A stretch of DNA of 64,000 nucleotides from an uncultured Bryobacterales bacterium (GCA_951813605.1 OX638379.1:3218062-3282061), one strand, 5' to 3'; counted from the first letter of the stretch, positions 1 to 10,609 are shown. The notes: a model not told the origin generated them from the letters alone. A program made the numbers and translations.

Positions 1-243
1 TGCGGGTTCGGCATCGAGAGAACGCTCGAGGACCTCCGGACCCTGGAAGCGCAGCCGGGCTGGAAAGCGCTACGGGCCGTCCGCTCCGGCCGGGTCTATG
101 TCGGCGACGGGAACCAGTACTTCAACCGGCCAGGCCCGCGATTGGCCGACACGGTGGAAATCCTCGCCGAGATGCTCCATCCGGATCGATTCGAGTTCGG
201 CTACAGGGGAACGGGCTGGGTCGCTCCTTACGAGGACCGCTGA
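1..243 (+). CDS. BtuF-like periplasmic substrate-binding protein, C-terminal part
   Basis: The window opens inside a gene; its last 80 codons run in frame 1 and end with TGA at 241-243. The tail contains the pattern PGW-x-x-L-x-AVR-x-GRVYVGDGNQYFNRPGPRL followed by an ILAEMLHP helix. This is the usual C-terminal lobe of cobalamin/ferric-siderophore binding proteins of the BtuF family, which deliver corrinoid or iron chelates to an inner-membrane ABC importer from the periplasm. The N-terminal lobe and signal peptide lie outside the window, so the ligand cannot be inferred. It converges with the HtrA gene on the other strand, 10 nt away. Confidence 0.7.
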   Translation, partial: CGFGIERTLEDLRTLEAQPGWKALRAVRSGRVYVGDGNQYFNRPGPRLADTVEILAEMLHPDRFEFGYRGTGWVAPYEDR

Positions 244-253
244 TCCGATTCCG

Positions 254-1417
254 TCAGAGACGCACGCCCCCGCTCGTCGCGCGGAGCTTCAACGGCAACT
301 CGAGCTCTTGGCCGTCGCGGAGAATCAAAAGAGTCGCCGTGTCGCCGGCCAGTTTCAACCCCAGGGCTTCCCAGATCTTTCCCTTTTCCGTGATTTCCAC
401 GCCGTCGACGGCCAGGATGAAGTCGCCGCCCCAAGGGACTCGGTAGTTCCCGACCACTACGTCGCGGCTCGCACCGCGCAGGCCGGCCGCCGCTGCGGCC
501 GACCCGGAATCCACCCGAGTCACGAGATAGCCGGTCGACGGCAGGCGCAGGGCACGCGACCAGCGGCGCGTGAGGAAGAATCCGTCAAACCCAGGATCCT
601 GCGGCGGCTGGGCGCCGCCCTTGACGAATCGCAGGAGAGCCTTGGCGCGGCTGATCGGCATCGCGAACCCGATGCCGATGTTGCCGCTAGGCCCGTAGAT
701 CGCCGTGTTGACGCCGATTACGTTGCCGCTCGAATCGAGCAGCGGCCCCCCGCTGTTGCCGGGGTTGATGGCCGCGTCGGTCTGGATCAGGTCCTTGAGC
801 ACGCCGTTGCGATCCTGGATCGACCGCCCGGTCGAACTGATCACGCCCGTCGTGAGAGTGCCCTCGAGCCCGAACGGGTTGCCGATAGCGAGCACCTTCT
901 GGCCGACCTGCACCGAGTCGGAATCCCCTAGAGAGAGGAACGGCATCGGGCTTTCCGGGCGGATCTGGATCAGGGCGAGATCGTTCGTCGGATCCGTGGC
1001 GAGGACGGTGGCCTTGTAGGAATTCCCCCTGTCCTCGTCCGAGAGCGGCGTCACCTCGAGCTCGGCGCTCCCTCGGATGACGTGGAAGTTGGTCAGAATG
1101 CGCCCCTCGGAGTCGATCAGGAAGCCGGACCCGGTGGATTCGCTGGGATAGACCTGCAGGAACCAGTCCCTGTGCAGCACGGTGCTCGTGATATGCACCG
1201 TCGCGGGGCTGGCCCGGCTGTAGATCTCGATGTTCGACAGTTCGTCGCTCGTGAGCGTCGAGTCCGCCTCCGTCCAGAACGGCGCGTCGAACACGGCCGG
1301 CGCGACACGCGCCGCATTCTCCGGCCACATGGTCCAGCCCACGTAGGCGGCCAGCAGCAAGCCGGCCAGCAGAACGGGGCGCCATACCGCGGTATCCGAG
1401 TCACGCATCGCTTTCAA
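254..1417 (-). CDS. HtrA/DegQ-type serine protease with one PDZ domain
   Basis: A membrane-anchored S1C protease of 387 residues. One hydrophobic segment (residues 13-30) precedes a trypsin-like domain with the triad His112 (TNFHVI), Asp146 (TNDLAL) and Ser222 (NPGNSGGP), then a C-terminal PDZ domain from about residue 285. Such proteins degrade or refold misfolded envelope proteins; with a single PDZ and an N-terminal anchor it resembles DegS/HtrA more than DegP. The TTG start at 1417 overlaps the coaE stop by 4 nt and has GAGAGG 4 nt upstream; an ATG at 1408 is an alternative start. The overlap suggests a coaE-htrA operon. Confidence 0.88.
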   Translation of the reverse strand: MKAMRDSDTAVWRPVLLAGLLLAAYVGWTMWPENAARVAPAVFDAPFWTEADSTLTSDELSNIEIYSRASPATVHITSTVLHRDWFLQVYPSESTGSGFLIDSEGRILTNFHVIRGSAELEVTPLSDEDRGNSYKATVLATDPTNDLALIQIRPESPMPFLSLGDSDSVQVGQKVLAIGNPFGLEGTLTTGVISSTGRSIQDRNGVLKDLIQTDAAINPGNSGGPLLDSSGNVIGVNTAIYGPSGNIGIGFAMPISRAKALLRFVKGGAQPPQDPGFDGFFLTRRWSRALRLPSTGYLVTRVDSGSAAAAAGLRGASRDVVVGNYRVPWGGDFILAVDGVEITEKGKIWEALGLKLAGDTATLLILRDGQELELPLKLRATSGGVRL

Positions 1418-2043
1418 CGAACCTCTCTCTTGCCAGTCGGAGCGGCCTCGGCCCGAAGCCGACGGTAAACGCTCCGCACCTGCCGCAGCGTTTCCGCCTC
1501 AGTGCCCCCTGTATCGATCACAAAATGGGCGACTCTCCGCTTCTCGTCCAGCGGCATCTGGCGGGCGATGCGGGATTCGGCCTCCTGCCGGCTGGCACCA
1601 TCCCTCAGCATAAAGCGCTCGATCTGCAACTCCTGAGGACAGGCTGCCAGCACCAGGCGCTGGTATCGCTTGTAGCTTCCGCTCTCGATCATGATTGCCG
1701 CTTCGACCATCGCCACCGCGTCCGGGTCCCGCGCGGCCACCTCGTCGAAGAACCGTTCAAAACCCGCGAACACCCGCGGATGCACGATCGCGTTCAAGCT
1801 CTGTAGCCTCTCCTTGTCGGAGAACGCAATCGCTGCGAGGGCCTCGCGGCTGATCGCGCCTTCCTCGGTGAGGACCCCCTGGCCGAACTCGCGGACGATC
1901 TCGGCGCGCGCCTCCAAGTCCTCTGCCAGTATCCGATGACCCAGCTTGTCGGCCTGCAGCAGGGCGCAGCCCAGCCGCTCGAATTCCGCGCCTGCGAAAC
2001 TCTTTCCGCTCGCCAAGCCGCCGGTCAGACCGACTTTCAGCAT
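1414..2043 (-). CDS. coaE: Dephospho-CoA kinase
   Basis: CoaE phosphorylates the ribose 3'-hydroxyl of dephospho-CoA in the last step of coenzyme A synthesis. The 209-residue length is normal. The N-terminus has the P-loop GLTGGLASGKS (residues 5-15) followed by the family-typical region with a QADKLGH substrate-binding segment. The family's C-terminal R-x-x-x-Q-MPL-x-EKR segment is also present. It is followed with 4-nt overlap by the HtrA gene and lies just downstream of tRNA-Gln on the same strand. Nothing looks disrupted. Confidence 0.93.
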   Translation of the reverse strand: MLKVGLTGGLASGKSFAGAEFERLGCALLQADKLGHRILAEDLEARAEIVREFGQGVLTEEGAISREALAAIAFSDKERLQSLNAIVHPRVFAGFERFFDEVAARDPDAVAMVEAAIMIESGSYKRYQRLVLAACPQELQIERFMLRDGASRQEAESRIARQMPLDEKRRVAHFVIDTGGTEAETLRQVRSVYRRLRAEAAPTGKREVR

Positions 2044-2069
2044 TGGCGCGCTCTAACGCCGCCGTGCGG

Positions 2070-2143
2070 TGGCTGGCCGGGGAGGATTCGAACCTCCACA
2101 GCGGGCTCCAAAGGCCCGTGTCCTACCGTTAGACGACCGGCCA
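2070..2143 (-). tRNA. tRNA-Gln (TTG anticodon)
   Basis: The minus strand folds as a complete 74-nt tRNA: 7-bp acceptor stem TGGCCGG/CCGGCCA, discriminator G, encoded CCA, T-arm GGAGG-TTCGAAT-CCTCC and an anticodon arm CGGGC-CTTTGGA-GCCCG. The loop reads TTG, so it decodes CAA. G73 is the normal glutamine identity base. Confidence 0.95.
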
Positions 2144-2332
2144 TCGGTTGGTATTGTCAGATTACCACGGCATCGCCGAAACCAGCTCCGCACGCTTGCT
2201 TTGCACGACGTATGCGGGCTGGAAGATCACCGTGAGCCAACGCGAGGCGCCTGGCTTCTCGCTTCGATTCGGAATAGGCGAATGCGACGAACCGCTGGAC
2301 AAGCGCGCGCCAGACCTCTAGACGGCTCTCCG

Positions 2333-3730
2333 CTAGGAGCCGTTTGCAGCCGTTGGCAAGGCGCTGAGCAGCACCTCTTCGCCCGCACTCAAGCCTGACT
2401 CGATGACCGCCTCGGTATCGCTCAGTTCCTTTACGCGCACCTGCCTCTGTATGAACTCCTCGCCGTTGCGGACATAAACGAAGCCGGCGTCCTTGCCCGG
2501 CTCCGGCCGCAGCGCCTCGCGCGGAACCAGCACGCCGCTCTGCCGACCGGCCAGAAGCACGTCGGCGCTAGCCGAAAGGTCGGGCAGAATCCGTTCGTCG
2601 CGGTCGGTAATCAGGATTCGGATCGGGATGTGCTTGATATAGTCCCCGCCGCCAGGGCGCCGGTACCTGGAACTCCCGCCCCCCGAAGTCGCCACAGCGC
2701 CCATGTCCGCAACATGCCCCGAAAACTGCTCGCCGGGGTAGGCGTCCAGCTCAACGACCGCTTTATCGCCGATACGAATCAATTGCGCGTCGACTTGGTT
2801 GACAGTAGCTCCAACCACCATGTTCGATATATCGACGATGCGCATGAACAGGGTGCCGGGATAGATCTGGTCGCCTTCCTTGGTCTGCGCGAACTGACCG
2901 CTTCTATTGAATCTCGACTCCCGCACGACCATTCCGTCGATCGGAGTCTCCACGTACAAGCGCTCGTAGTCCCTCTCGTGGCGCTCCACATGCAAGACCT
3001 GTTCCTGGACTTCGAGCTCTTCGCTCCGCAGGTCCGCACCATGCACGCGCTCCATCAAGCGCCCTTCTTCCTCGAGCTGATGCCAAGTCGCGCGCGCCTC
3101 GTCGGCTACATTCTTGAGGACCTCGGCTTCGATTGCCGACCGCACCTCCGCGGTACGGAGATCAAGCACGGCCTTTTCGTACTCTGCCTTGGCGTTGACG
3201 CGCCCCTGTCGCTCGGTCTCCTTGAGGATCAAGATGTCAGAATGCCGTTTCCGCATCGTCGACTTCGCAGTGACTACCGCCGATTGACGGTCTTCGATGT
3301 GGTCTTCGAGCCATTTGAGTTCGAATTCGGCCACGACGGTTCCAGCCTTGACGACGCTTCCGGCCTCTGCCAGCTTGACGAGGGTGAGATCAGCCCTCCC
3401 CGAATCGCGGGGCCCGCGCATTCTAGGTGCACGGATAGCGGCGAAATTGAGCGTTTCGACGGTGCCCCCGACGCGCAGGGTCTTCTTCAGGTCGCCTAGC
3501 GCGGCGACCGCCGTGCGCGCTTGCATCGCGGAGGACGGCATCGACTGAGAAACCCCGCGCGTAAGCGTTCCCAGCAGGGCTGCCGTGAACAGCGAGGCCA
3601 CCAAGCACAGTCCTACCGTCAATCCGAGACTCGGCTTGAGAGGCTCGCGCGGCGGCGGCGGGACAGGGACCGGAGCCGCTGGATGCTCTTCAGGTTCTGG
3701 TGAGGATGGTAGAGGAAGGTGGCTAGGCAT
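2333..3730 (-). CDS. HlyD/RND-type periplasmic adaptor (efflux membrane-fusion protein)
   Basis: A 465-residue membrane-fusion protein. A proline-rich cytoplasmic start (residues 1-30) is followed by one transmembrane helix (about 34-55), split lipoyl/barrel-sandwich segments, a long alpha-helical hairpin (about 130-235, rich in Glu/Arg/Ala), a beta-barrel region and a C-terminal membrane-proximal domain ending in EEVLLSALP. Adaptors of this family link an inner-membrane pump to an outer-membrane channel. No pump or channel gene is adjacent, so the cargo is unknown. The long proline-rich N-terminus before the anchor is unusual. About 180 nt without a gene separates it from the WYL regulator. 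Confidence 0.8.
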   Translation of the reverse strand: MPSHLPLPSSPEPEEHPAAPVPVPPPPREPLKPSLGLTVGLCLVASLFTAALLGTLTRGVSQSMPSSAMQARTAVAALGDLKKTLRVGGTVETLNFAAIRAPRMRGPRDSGRADLTLVKLAEAGSVVKAGTVVAEFELKWLEDHIEDRQSAVVTAKSTMRKRHSDILILKETERQGRVNAKAEYEKAVLDLRTAEVRSAIEAEVLKNVADEARATWHQLEEEGRLMERVHGADLRSEELEVQEQVLHVERHERDYERLYVETPIDGMVVRESRFNRSGQFAQTKEGDQIYPGTLFMRIVDISNMVVGATVNQVDAQLIRIGDKAVVELDAYPGEQFSGHVADMGAVATSGGGSSRYRRPGGGDYIKHIPIRILITDRDERILPDLSASADVLLAGRQSGVLVPREALRPEPGKDAGFVYVRNGEEFIQRQVRVKELSDTEAVIESGLSAGEEVLLSALPTAANGS

Positions 3731-3910
3731 GGCTTGATTCCCGATGTCAGAAGACCACCGGGAAGAGGAGATCCCGAATAATTATATTTCCTTTAGCTAT
3801 GAAAAGCCAGAGATCAAGCCGGCTAACCGCTCAATCGCTCTCCGAAGTGGAGAAAGACGGGCGAGGCACGCAGTTTCCAGCGCTGTCCGACTCTCAGCCG
3901 ACCCGTCTCG

Positions 3911-4807
3911 TCACGAGTTTTCGCGATCGTCCGCGACGGGGAGATTCGCCCCGATAGCCTCGCGATTCAAGAGCACGATCTGCTGGGTCGACGGCGCTTG
4001 GCCATCCGGGCCGGCGTCTAGGCCCAAGCGCTTCAACGTGTAGAAAACGAGGGCGCGCCGAACGCGCAGAGTCGCCCGGCCATCCTGCATGCCGTAGTCG
4101 AGGCTGACAACAAGCTTCTGCGACTCGGACAGGTCCGGGTGAGGCCCGATCTCCAACTCGACGTACTCGCTCCAATCGCGGTCGTCCTTCGGGTCGCAGT
4201 CGCGCGGACGCGCGTCGCGCGCGTCGATAATCCTCGCCAGCAGGAAATCCTTGAACGCCTTGTCCTCCTCGCAGAACGCCCGCACGTGCCAGCGGTCGCC
4301 GTCGAACCCGATCGCAATGGGCGCAATCCAGCGCCAGCGCGGCTCGGGCCGGCTCAGGGACTGGTACTGGACCTCGATGGATTCGGATTCGCGCACCGCC
4401 TCCAGTACCAGCTGCAGCGTCTCGGGATTGACGATCCTCGTCGGCGAGGGGACGTCGTCGTATACCGGATAGGTCCGAATCCAAGCGTCCTCCTGCTCCA
4501 TGACTCCGCTGTGGACGAGGCGCAGCTGGGTGAGGTATTGATCGGCGTCAACCCTGAGGAAAAGCGGCGAGAACACCGAGCTCCGCAGGTAGGTCCGGGC
4601 GCTCTTGTCGTAAATCATGTTCTCGGGCGCCAGCCGCAAGTAGCGATTCAGGTCCGTGGACGCTTGGTTGACCGACACACCAAAGGTGTTCATTAGGTCG
4701 CTGCGATTCATCCGCCCTTCCCAGTAGAGACGGAACTCAATGAATTCCAGGCGCTGCTCTACGCCCCAGCGCAAATTGGACTTCCGCCTGGCTTTGGATT
4801 CGATCAT
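3911..4807 (-). CDS. WYL-domain transcriptional regulator, BrxR/CapW-like
   Basis: The product is 298 residues from the ATG at 4807, which has a strong AGGAGAAG site 6 nt upstream; a longer reading frame to 5008 lacks such support. An N-terminal winged helix carries the family signature RLEFIEFRLYWEGRMNRSDL and SVNQASTDLNRYL. A WYL domain (IEVQYQSLSRP then WHVRAFCEED) and a C-terminal WCX-like extension follow. This architecture matches BrxR/CapW, ligand-sensing repressors that often control BREX, CBASS and other phage-defence loci, although solitary copies also exist. The flanking genes are not recognised defence genes. It is divergent from the DUF1549 gene with a 260-nt spacer that could hold its operator. 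Confidence 0.8.
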   Translation of the reverse strand: MIESKARRKSNLRWGVEQRLEFIEFRLYWEGRMNRSDLMNTFGVSVNQASTDLNRYLRLAPENMIYDKSARTYLRSSVFSPLFLRVDADQYLTQLRLVHSGVMEQEDAWIRTYPVYDDVPSPTRIVNPETLQLVLEAVRESESIEVQYQSLSRPEPRWRWIAPIAIGFDGDRWHVRAFCEEDKAFKDFLLARIIDARDARPRDCDPKDDRDWSEYVELEIGPHPDLSESQKLVVSLDYGMQDGRATLRVRRALVFYTLKRLGLDAGPDGQAPSTQQIVLLNREAIGANLPVADDRENS

Positions 4808-5055
4808 TCCAAACTTCTCCTGCCCGCGACGCGGATCCTGCGGGCGGGTCAACACGCCGTCTCCGTCCGGGGCCTCCCGTTCTGGCCCGGAAGCAGGGCT
4901 CTCCGAAACGGAGCGGCCGATGCCGTCCCGCTGTCGCAACACAATTATAGCCACGGCCGGATTGATCCGCGGCACCGGGTTCGCCTGCATGGCCAGCCGG
5001 CCGTTCAACGCTTTCTTTGAGAGCGCTTGGGCGCCTGGGACTCGGGGGGCGTTGC

Positions 5056-5061
5056 TACAAT
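5056..5061 (+). promoter_or_regulatory. -10-like box for the DUF1549/DUF1553 gene
   Basis: TACAAT preceded by TGC (extended -10) ends 6 nt before the GTG at 5068, so transcription would begin at or next to the start codon. No good -35 was seen. Confidence 0.4.
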
Positions 5062-5067
5062 GACGTT

Positions 5068-8000
5068 GTGTTGCGGCTGATAATCGGGACGGTCGGCTGC
5101 CTGCCGCTGGCGACTTCGGGGTGGGCTGAACCGAGGCTTCCGGGCCAAGTCGACTACAACGACGACGTGCGGCCGATCCTGTCCGATCGATGCTACAGCT
5201 GCCACGGGCCCGACGAGGGTCAGCGCCAAGCGGGGCTGCGGCTGGATCGCGAGGAAGGCGCTCTCGCCGAACTAGCGAGCGGCGGACGCGCTATCGTGCC
5301 GGGCAAGCCGGGCGAGAGCGTGCTCCTCGAGCGCGTCTCGAGCAGCGATCCGGCACGGCGGATGCCGCCGGCTTACATGGGTCACGATCCTCTGTCGCCG
5401 GGAGAGATCTCGGTCCTTCGGCAGTGGGTCGAGCAAGGAGCCGGATGGCAAGGGCACTGGGCTTTCAGCCCGCCGCAGCGGCCAGCGATTCCCGAAGTCG
5501 GGAACGCCGGCCAAGTGCGCAACCCTATCGACGCTCTGGTCCTGCGCAAGCTGGAAAGCGAGAGTCTCAGCCTGGTGTCTCCCGCGGATCCCCGGACGAT
5601 CGCTCGACGGGCGGCCTTGGACCTGACCGGCTTGCCCGCTTCGCCCGCGCTGGTCGAGTCCTTCGCCGCGGACTCCTCGCCAGAGGCCTACGAGCGATTC
5701 CTTGACCTCCTGCTTGCCTCCCCGCGCTACGGCGAGCATCTGTCGTCCATGTGGCTGGACGCCAGTCGCTACGCGGACACCAACGGTTACCAGACCGACG
5801 GCACCCGCTCGATGTGGCGCTGGCGCGACTGGGTGATCGGGGCCTTCAACCGCAACCTGGCATTCGACCGATTCACGGTCGAGCAACTGGCAGGGGACAT
5901 GCTGCCGGAATCCACTCGCGACCAGGCGGTGGCGTCCGGCTTCAACCGCAATCACCGCACGACCGCGGAGGGCGGCTCGGTGCCCGAGGAGTTCCGCGTG
6001 GAATACGTTGCCGACCGCGCGGAGACGACCGCCACGGTCTGGCTGGGGCTGACGCTCGGCTGCGCGCGCTGCCATGACCATAAGTTCGACCCGCTTTCCC
6101 AGAAGGAGTACTACCAGTTCTTCTCGTACTTCAACAACTTGCAGGAAAAGGGAATGGTCTGGAACTTCGGCAACGAAGATCCGCTGATTCTCGCTCCCAC
6201 GCGGGAGCAAGAGGCCCGACTCGCCGTCCTGAAGGACGAGCTGGCCAGCGCCGTGCAGAGCTGGGAGGCGATGGAGTCCGAAGTTGCGCGCGCGCAGAAG
6301 GCATGGGAGCGCGAAGTGTCCGACACCCCGCAAGCCGACTGGGCCCCGCGGCGTGCCCTCGCGGCGCACGCCGCCTTCGACGGGCAGATGCGAGTCCCGT
6401 CCTTCACCGGAGGCTCGATCGACGGGAAAAGCCAGCCCGAGGCCGCGACCACGGAATTTGCAGCTGGGCCGCTCGGCTCGGCAGCCGTGTTTGACGGCAC
6501 TAAGTACGCGGACCTCGGCAAGGTCGGAATCTACGATTACCTAGACCCGCTCAGCGTATCGGCATGGATCTATCCCGAAAGCGACGCGAACGGAGCCATC
6601 GTCGCCTCGATGGGCGAGAACCCCATCGGCAGCGGCTGGGGTCTTTTCGTGCGCAACGGGAAGCTTTGGTGGCACATGTCGCAGCGCTGGACAGACCTCA
6701 GCGTGCGGATCGAAACGACCAAGGATATCGAGCCGGGCCGCTGGCAGCATGTGCTGCTGACCTACGACGGCAAGCGCAAGGCCAGGGGCATCCGCATGTA
6801 CATCGACGGCGAGCAGCAGGAAGTCAGCGTGCTGTTCGACAACCTCGACTGGCCGTGCAAGAGCAACGCGACGCTCAAGGTGGGCGGCGGTGGCGGCTTG
6901 GACAATCGATTCGCCGGACGGATCGACGAGGCGCGCGTGTACGGTCGCGAGCTCGACCCCGCCGAGGCTCGCTCGCTGGCCTCGGCCGAAACCCTGGCGG
7001 AACTGGCGGCAATTCTGCCCGAGGACAGGACGGCGGCGCAGTCGGACAAGCTGCGCGAGGCGTTCCTCGACAAGGCCGCGTCACCGGCCATTCGCCGGGC
7101 GCGCCTCGCAGCTAGAGAGGCCCGCAAGCGGCACGACGCGTTCGTCGAACAGATTCCGAGCGTGATGGTGATGCGCGAGGGGCCGCCGCGCCAGGCTTAC
7201 ATCCTGGAGAGGGGCCGTTACGATGCCCACGGCGCGCCGGTGAGGGCAAACGTGCCCGAGGCGCTGGCGAGCGCCGGGGCGCCGCCTGTCGCCACCCGCC
7301 TGGAACTGGCGCAATGGATCGCGAGCCGCTCGAACCCGCTAACGGCGCGCGTGATTGCAAACCGCTTCTGGCAAATGCTCTTCGGCGTGGGCCTGGTCAA
7401 GACCGTGGACGACTTCGGGTCGCAGGGCGAGGCCCCGTCCAACCGAGAGCTGCTGGATTGGCTGGCCGTCGAATTCATGGACTCGGGCTGGGATGTCAAG
7501 CACCTTCTTAAGACGATCATGCTGAGCTCCACATACCGGCAATCGTCCAAGGCGAGCGCGGAATTGCACGAGCGCGATCCCGAGAACAGGATGCTGGCCA
7601 GGGGACCGCGCTTCCGGCTCGCGGCCGCCACCATCCGCGACCAGGCACTGGCGGCGTCGGGCCTGCTGCAAGAGCGGGTCGGCGGACCCTCCGTCAGGCC
7701 GTACCAGCCCCCCGGCCTCTGGGAAGAGGTTTCGGGCGAGTCGTACGAGGCGGGCACGGGCGCCGATCTCTACCGGCGCAGCCTGTACACCTACTGGAAG
7801 CGAACGGTCGCACCGCCCTCGATGATGAATTTCGACGCGTCCGACCGCGAAGTCTGCACGGTCCACGTCAAGCGCACCAACACGCCCCTGCAAGCCCTCA
7901 ACATGATGAACGACACAACGTTCGTCGAAGCGGCGCGGAACCTCGCCGAGCGGATCTTGCGGGACAGCGGGCAAGGCGCGGCGGGGCGGATCGAGCACGC

Positions 8001-8229
8001 GTTCCGACACGTGCTCGCTCGACCGCCGCGCTCCGAAGAGGCGGAAGTCCTGCTGGCTCTCCTCGAGTCCTATCGCGAGGAGTTCGGAAGCGACATCGAC
8101 TCGGCCGAGGAATTTCTCGCCGCGGGAGAGTCCGGCTGGGACCCGCAAGCCGACCCGCGGGAGCTGGCCGCCTACACGGCGGTTGCCAGCCTCGTGCTCA
8201 ATCTAGACGAGGCGATCAACAAGCAATGA
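5068..8229 (+). CDS. DUF1549/DUF1553 protein with planctomycete-type cytochrome domain and LamG insert
   Basis: A large exported protein of about 1050 residues with a signal-like hydrophobic N-terminus. The domains in order are: a PSCyt1 segment with a CYSCH haem motif (residues 42-46), DUF1549 with a second C-x-x-C-H (CARCHDHK), a concanavalin/LamG-type insert in the middle (about 450-620) and C-terminal DUF1553. These proteins occur in large numbers in Planctomycetota, Verrucomicrobiota and Acidobacteriota, nearly always paired with a DUF1501 gene as here; the reaction is unknown but may concern polysaccharide degradation. I chose GTG 5068 because the signal peptide and a -10-like box directly precede it. 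Its stop overlaps the DUF1501 start by 4 nt. Confidence 0.85.
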   Translation: MLRLIIGTVGCLPLATSGWAEPRLPGQVDYNDDVRPILSDRCYSCHGPDEGQRQAGLRLDREEGALAELASGGRAIVPGKPGESVLLERVSSSDPARRMPPAYMGHDPLSPGEISVLRQWVEQGAGWQGHWAFSPPQRPAIPEVGNAGQVRNPIDALVLRKLESESLSLVSPADPRTIARRAALDLTGLPASPALVESFAADSSPEAYERFLDLLLASPRYGEHLSSMWLDASRYADTNGYQTDGTRSMWRWRDWVIGAFNRNLAFDRFTVEQLAGDMLPESTRDQAVASGFNRNHRTTAEGGSVPEEFRVEYVADRAETTATVWLGLTLGCARCHDHKFDPLSQKEYYQFFSYFNNLQEKGMVWNFGNEDPLILAPTREQEARLAVLKDELASAVQSWEAMESEVARAQKAWEREVSDTPQADWAPRRALAAHAAFDGQMRVPSFTGGSIDGKSQPEAATTEFAAGPLGSAAVFDGTKYADLGKVGIYDYLDPLSVSAWIYPESDANGAIVASMGENPIGSGWGLFVRNGKLWWHMSQRWTDLSVRIETTKDIEPGRWQHVLLTYDGKRKARGIRMYIDGEQQEVSVLFDNLDWPCKSNATLKVGGGGGLDNRFAGRIDEARVYGRELDPAEARSLASAETLAELAAILPEDRTAAQSDKLREAFLDKAASPAIRRARLAAREARKRHDAFVEQIPSVMVMREGPPRQAYILERGRYDAHGAPVRANVPEALASAGAPPVATRLELAQWIASRSNPLTARVIANRFWQMLFGVGLVKTVDDFGSQGEAPSNRELLDWLAVEFMDSGWDVKHLLKTIMLSSTYRQSSKASAELHERDPENRMLARGPRFRLAAATIRDQALAASGLLQERVGGPSVRPYQPPGLWEEVSGESYEAGTGADLYRRSLYTYWKRTVAPPSMMNFDASDREVCTVHVKRTNTPLQALNMMNDTTFVEAARNLAERILRDSGQGAAGRIEHAFRHVLARPPRSEEAEVLLALLESYREEFGSDIDSAEEFLAAGESGWDPQADPRELAAYTAVASLVLNLDEAINKQ

Positions 8230-9674
8230 CGCGCGAAGCCCCTATTCCGAAACTCGAGACGCGGCGCCACTTCTTCGGCAAGTCGGCGACCGGTGTGGGA
8301 TCGCTCGCTCTGGCGCACCTGCTAGGAAAAGACCTCGCCGGAGCGGCCGAATCGCCAGCTGGCGGCGGGCTCCCGGGCGTGCCGCACTTCGCGCCCAAGG
8401 CGAAGCGCATCATCTGGCTGTTCCAATCGGGCGGCCCCTCGCAGCTGGAAACCTTCGACCCGAAGCCCGGCCTGGCCAAGCTGCGGGGCCAGGACCTGCC
8501 AGAGTCCGTGCGCAAGGGCCAGCGGCTGACCACGATGACCGCCTCGCAAACCAGCTTCCCGCTGGTCGAGTCGGCGTTCCAATTCAGCCAGCATGGCGAA
8601 TCCGGAGCGTCGCTCAGCGAATTGCTGCCGCACACGGCGAAGATCGCGGACGACATCTGCATCGTGCGGTCAATGCATACCGAGGCCATCAACCACGATC
8701 CGGCCGTAACGTTCCTGCAGACCGGCGCGCAGATCGCGGGACGTCCCAGCATGGGAGCCTGGCTCAGCTACGGGCTGGGAAGCGAGTCCAGCAACCTGCC
8801 CAGCTTCGTGGTCATGATCACCCAGGGCACCGGAGGCCAGCCGCTATACGACCGCCTGTGGGGATCCGGATTCCTGCCGACGCGGTATCAGGGCGTCAAG
8901 TTCCGTTCGGTGGGCGACCCCGTGCTCTATCTGTCCGACCCGGCGGGCTTGACCCGCGGGCAGCGGAGGAATTTCCTGGACGCTCTCGGAAAGCTCAACC
9001 GGATGCAGTTTCAGGAGTACGGCGACCCCGAGATCGTCACGCGTATCTCCCAGTACGAAATGGCGTTCCGCATGCAGCGGTCGGTTCCCGACCTGACCGA
9101 CCTCTCCGGCGAGCCGGACCCCGTATTCGACCTGTACGGGGAAGCCGCGCGCCGCCCCGGCACCTACGCGTACAACTGCCTGCTGGCTAGGAGACTGGCC
9201 GAGCGCGGCGTGCGCTTCATTCAGCTCTACCATCGCGGATGGGACCAGCACGGCGGCATGACCACAGGTATCCGCCGGCAAGCGAAGGACACCGATCAAG
9301 CGTCGGCAGCTCTGGTGCAAGATCTCAAGCAGCGGGGACTCCTGGACGACACGCTCGTGGTCTGGGGTGGCGAGTTCGGACGGACTGTGTACTGCCAAGG
9401 CACGCTCACAGAGTCCGAGTATGGTCGCGACCACCATCCGCGCTGCTTCTCGATCTGGATGGCGGGGGGCGGGATCCATCCCGGCCAGACCTACGGGGCC
9501 ACGGACGAGTTCAGCTACAACATCACCGAGAACCCGGTGGACATCCACGACTTGCACGCGACGATGCTGCATCTGCTCGGCGTCGATCACACCAAGCTGA
9601 CGTTCAAGTTCCAAGGGCGGAGATTCCGCCTTACGGACGTGCACGGAAACGTCGTGAAGCAGTTGCTCGCCTAG
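8226..9674 (+). CDS. DUF1501 family protein, Tat-exported
   Basis: The product has 482 residues. The N-terminus has a twin-arginine motif (TRRHFFGK) followed by a hydrophobic stretch, so it should leave the cytoplasm folded. The body has the DUF1501 (sulfatase/alkaline-phosphatase-like fold) landmarks [20 protein letters not shown] near the start, RGWDQHGG, and [10 protein letters not shown] plus GRDHHP towards the end, which are candidate metal ligands. The ATGA overlap with the upstream DUF1549/DUF1553 gene implies translational coupling and joint function. The substrate is unknown. Length and ends look normal. Confidence 0.88.
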   Translation: MTREAPIPKLETRRHFFGKSATGVGSLALAHLLGKDLAGAAESPAGGGLPGVPHFAPKAKRIIWLFQSGGPSQLETFDPKPGLAKLRGQDLPESVRKGQRLTTMTASQTSFPLVESAFQFSQHGESGASLSELLPHTAKIADDICIVRSMHTEAINHDPAVTFLQTGAQIAGRPSMGAWLSYGLGSESSNLPSFVVMITQGTGGQPLYDRLWGSGFLPTRYQGVKFRSVGDPVLYLSDPAGLTRGQRRNFLDALGKLNRMQFQEYGDPEIVTRISQYEMAFRMQRSVPDLTDLSGEPDPVFDLYGEAARRPGTYAYNCLLARRLAERGVRFIQLYHRGWDQHGGMTTGIRRQAKDTDQASAALVQDLKQRGLLDDTLVVWGGEFGRTVYCQGTLTESEYGRDHHPRCFSIWMAGGGIHPGQTYGATDEFSYNITENPVDIHDLHATMLHLLGVDHTKLTFKFQGRRFRLTDVHGNVVKQLLA

Positions 9675-9699
9675 CCTCCGAGAGTTCTTGTCCCGGCGC

Positions 9700-10467
9700 T
9701 CAGCAGCCGTTGGGGTCGAATTCGCCGAAGTCCCTGCGCAGCCCTTCGAGCTCGGCGTGGGCCGTGTGGTCGAAATGCAAGGGCGTGATGGAAAGATAGC
9801 CGTCTCGGATCGCTGCGTAATCGCTGCCGTGCTCCGCCGCCTCCAGCGGCACTTCCTCGTGCATCCAGTAGTAAGGCCTGTCCCAGGGGTCCCGCGTCTC
9901 AACCATGAGATTGCGCGATATCTTGCGGCACTGATGGGTTACGGCAACCCCCGCGACTTCTCCCGCCGGGACGTTCACATTGAGCACAATGCCCGGAGGC
10001 AGGCCGTCCGCCAGCACTCTAGAGGCCAGCCGGGCGGCGATGCGGGCGCAGCGTCCATAGTCAATGTCGACCCGTCGGTCGACCGAAACCGCCATCGCCG
10101 GGATGCCGTACTTGGCCCCCTCGGCCGCGGCCGCGACCGTGCCGGAGTAGTAGATGTTCTCGCCGAGGTTGGGACCGTTGTTGATGCCCGCAACAACGAG
10201 CGCCGGCCGCTCCTCTAGCAGCAGGGTGATCGCCATCATCACACAGTCGCACGGTGCCCCGTCGATCCCGAACCGCTGGTCGCCCTTGCGCTCGTAGCGC
10301 AAGGGACGCCGGAGCGTGATGCGCCTGCTGGCGGCGCTCTGCTCGGTCAGCGGGGCGGCGGTGCGGATTCGCCCGAGAGGGGACAGCGACCGCTCCAGCG
10401 CCTGAATGCCGGGCGCGTCGATGCCGTCGTCGTTCGTGATCAGGATGAGGGGATCGGCGGTGGGCAC
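9700..10467 (-). CDS. surE: 5'/3'-nucleotidase SurE
   Basis: SurE is a metal-dependent nucleoside monophosphatase that also acts on short polyphosphates. The product is 255 residues from the GTG at 10467. It begins with the metal site ILITNDDGIDAPG and has GINNGPNLGENIYYSGTVAAA, the second conserved block with active-site Asn and Ser residues. The C-terminus carries the family TDYAAI-x-x-GYLSITPL-like segment. A longer frame to 10596 has no family similarity in its first 43 residues, so the GTG was preferred; a -10-like box lies 8 nt upstream. No operon partner is evident. Confidence 0.9.
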   Translation of the reverse strand: MPTADPLILITNDDGIDAPGIQALERSLSPLGRIRTAAPLTEQSAASRRITLRRPLRYERKGDQRFGIDGAPCDCVMMAITLLLEERPALVVAGINNGPNLGENIYYSGTVAAAAEGAKYGIPAMAVSVDRRVDIDYGRCARIAARLASRVLADGLPPGIVLNVNVPAGEVAGVAVTHQCRKISRNLMVETRDPWDRPYYWMHEEVPLEAAEHGSDYAAIRDGYLSITPLHFDHTAHAELEGLRRDFGEFDPNGC

Positions 10468-10475
10468 TTGAATCC

Positions 10476-10481
10476 AGCGTA
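10476..10481 (-). promoter_or_regulatory. -10-like box for surE
   Basis: On the minus strand GGC-TACGCT lies 8 nt before the GTG start. It follows the same pattern as five other genes here with a hexamer 6-9 nt before the start codon. Confidence 0.3.
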
Positions 10482-10609
10482 GCCAATCGAACGACCTAGC
10501 TTCCGATGCCCCGCCCCGGGGTAGCCAGCACCGCCTTCCGGGTCTGGGCCCAGAATTCTCGGCACAGCAAGGATCAGGGCGACCAGCAATTCCCATGCAC
10601 CAGCGGCAG

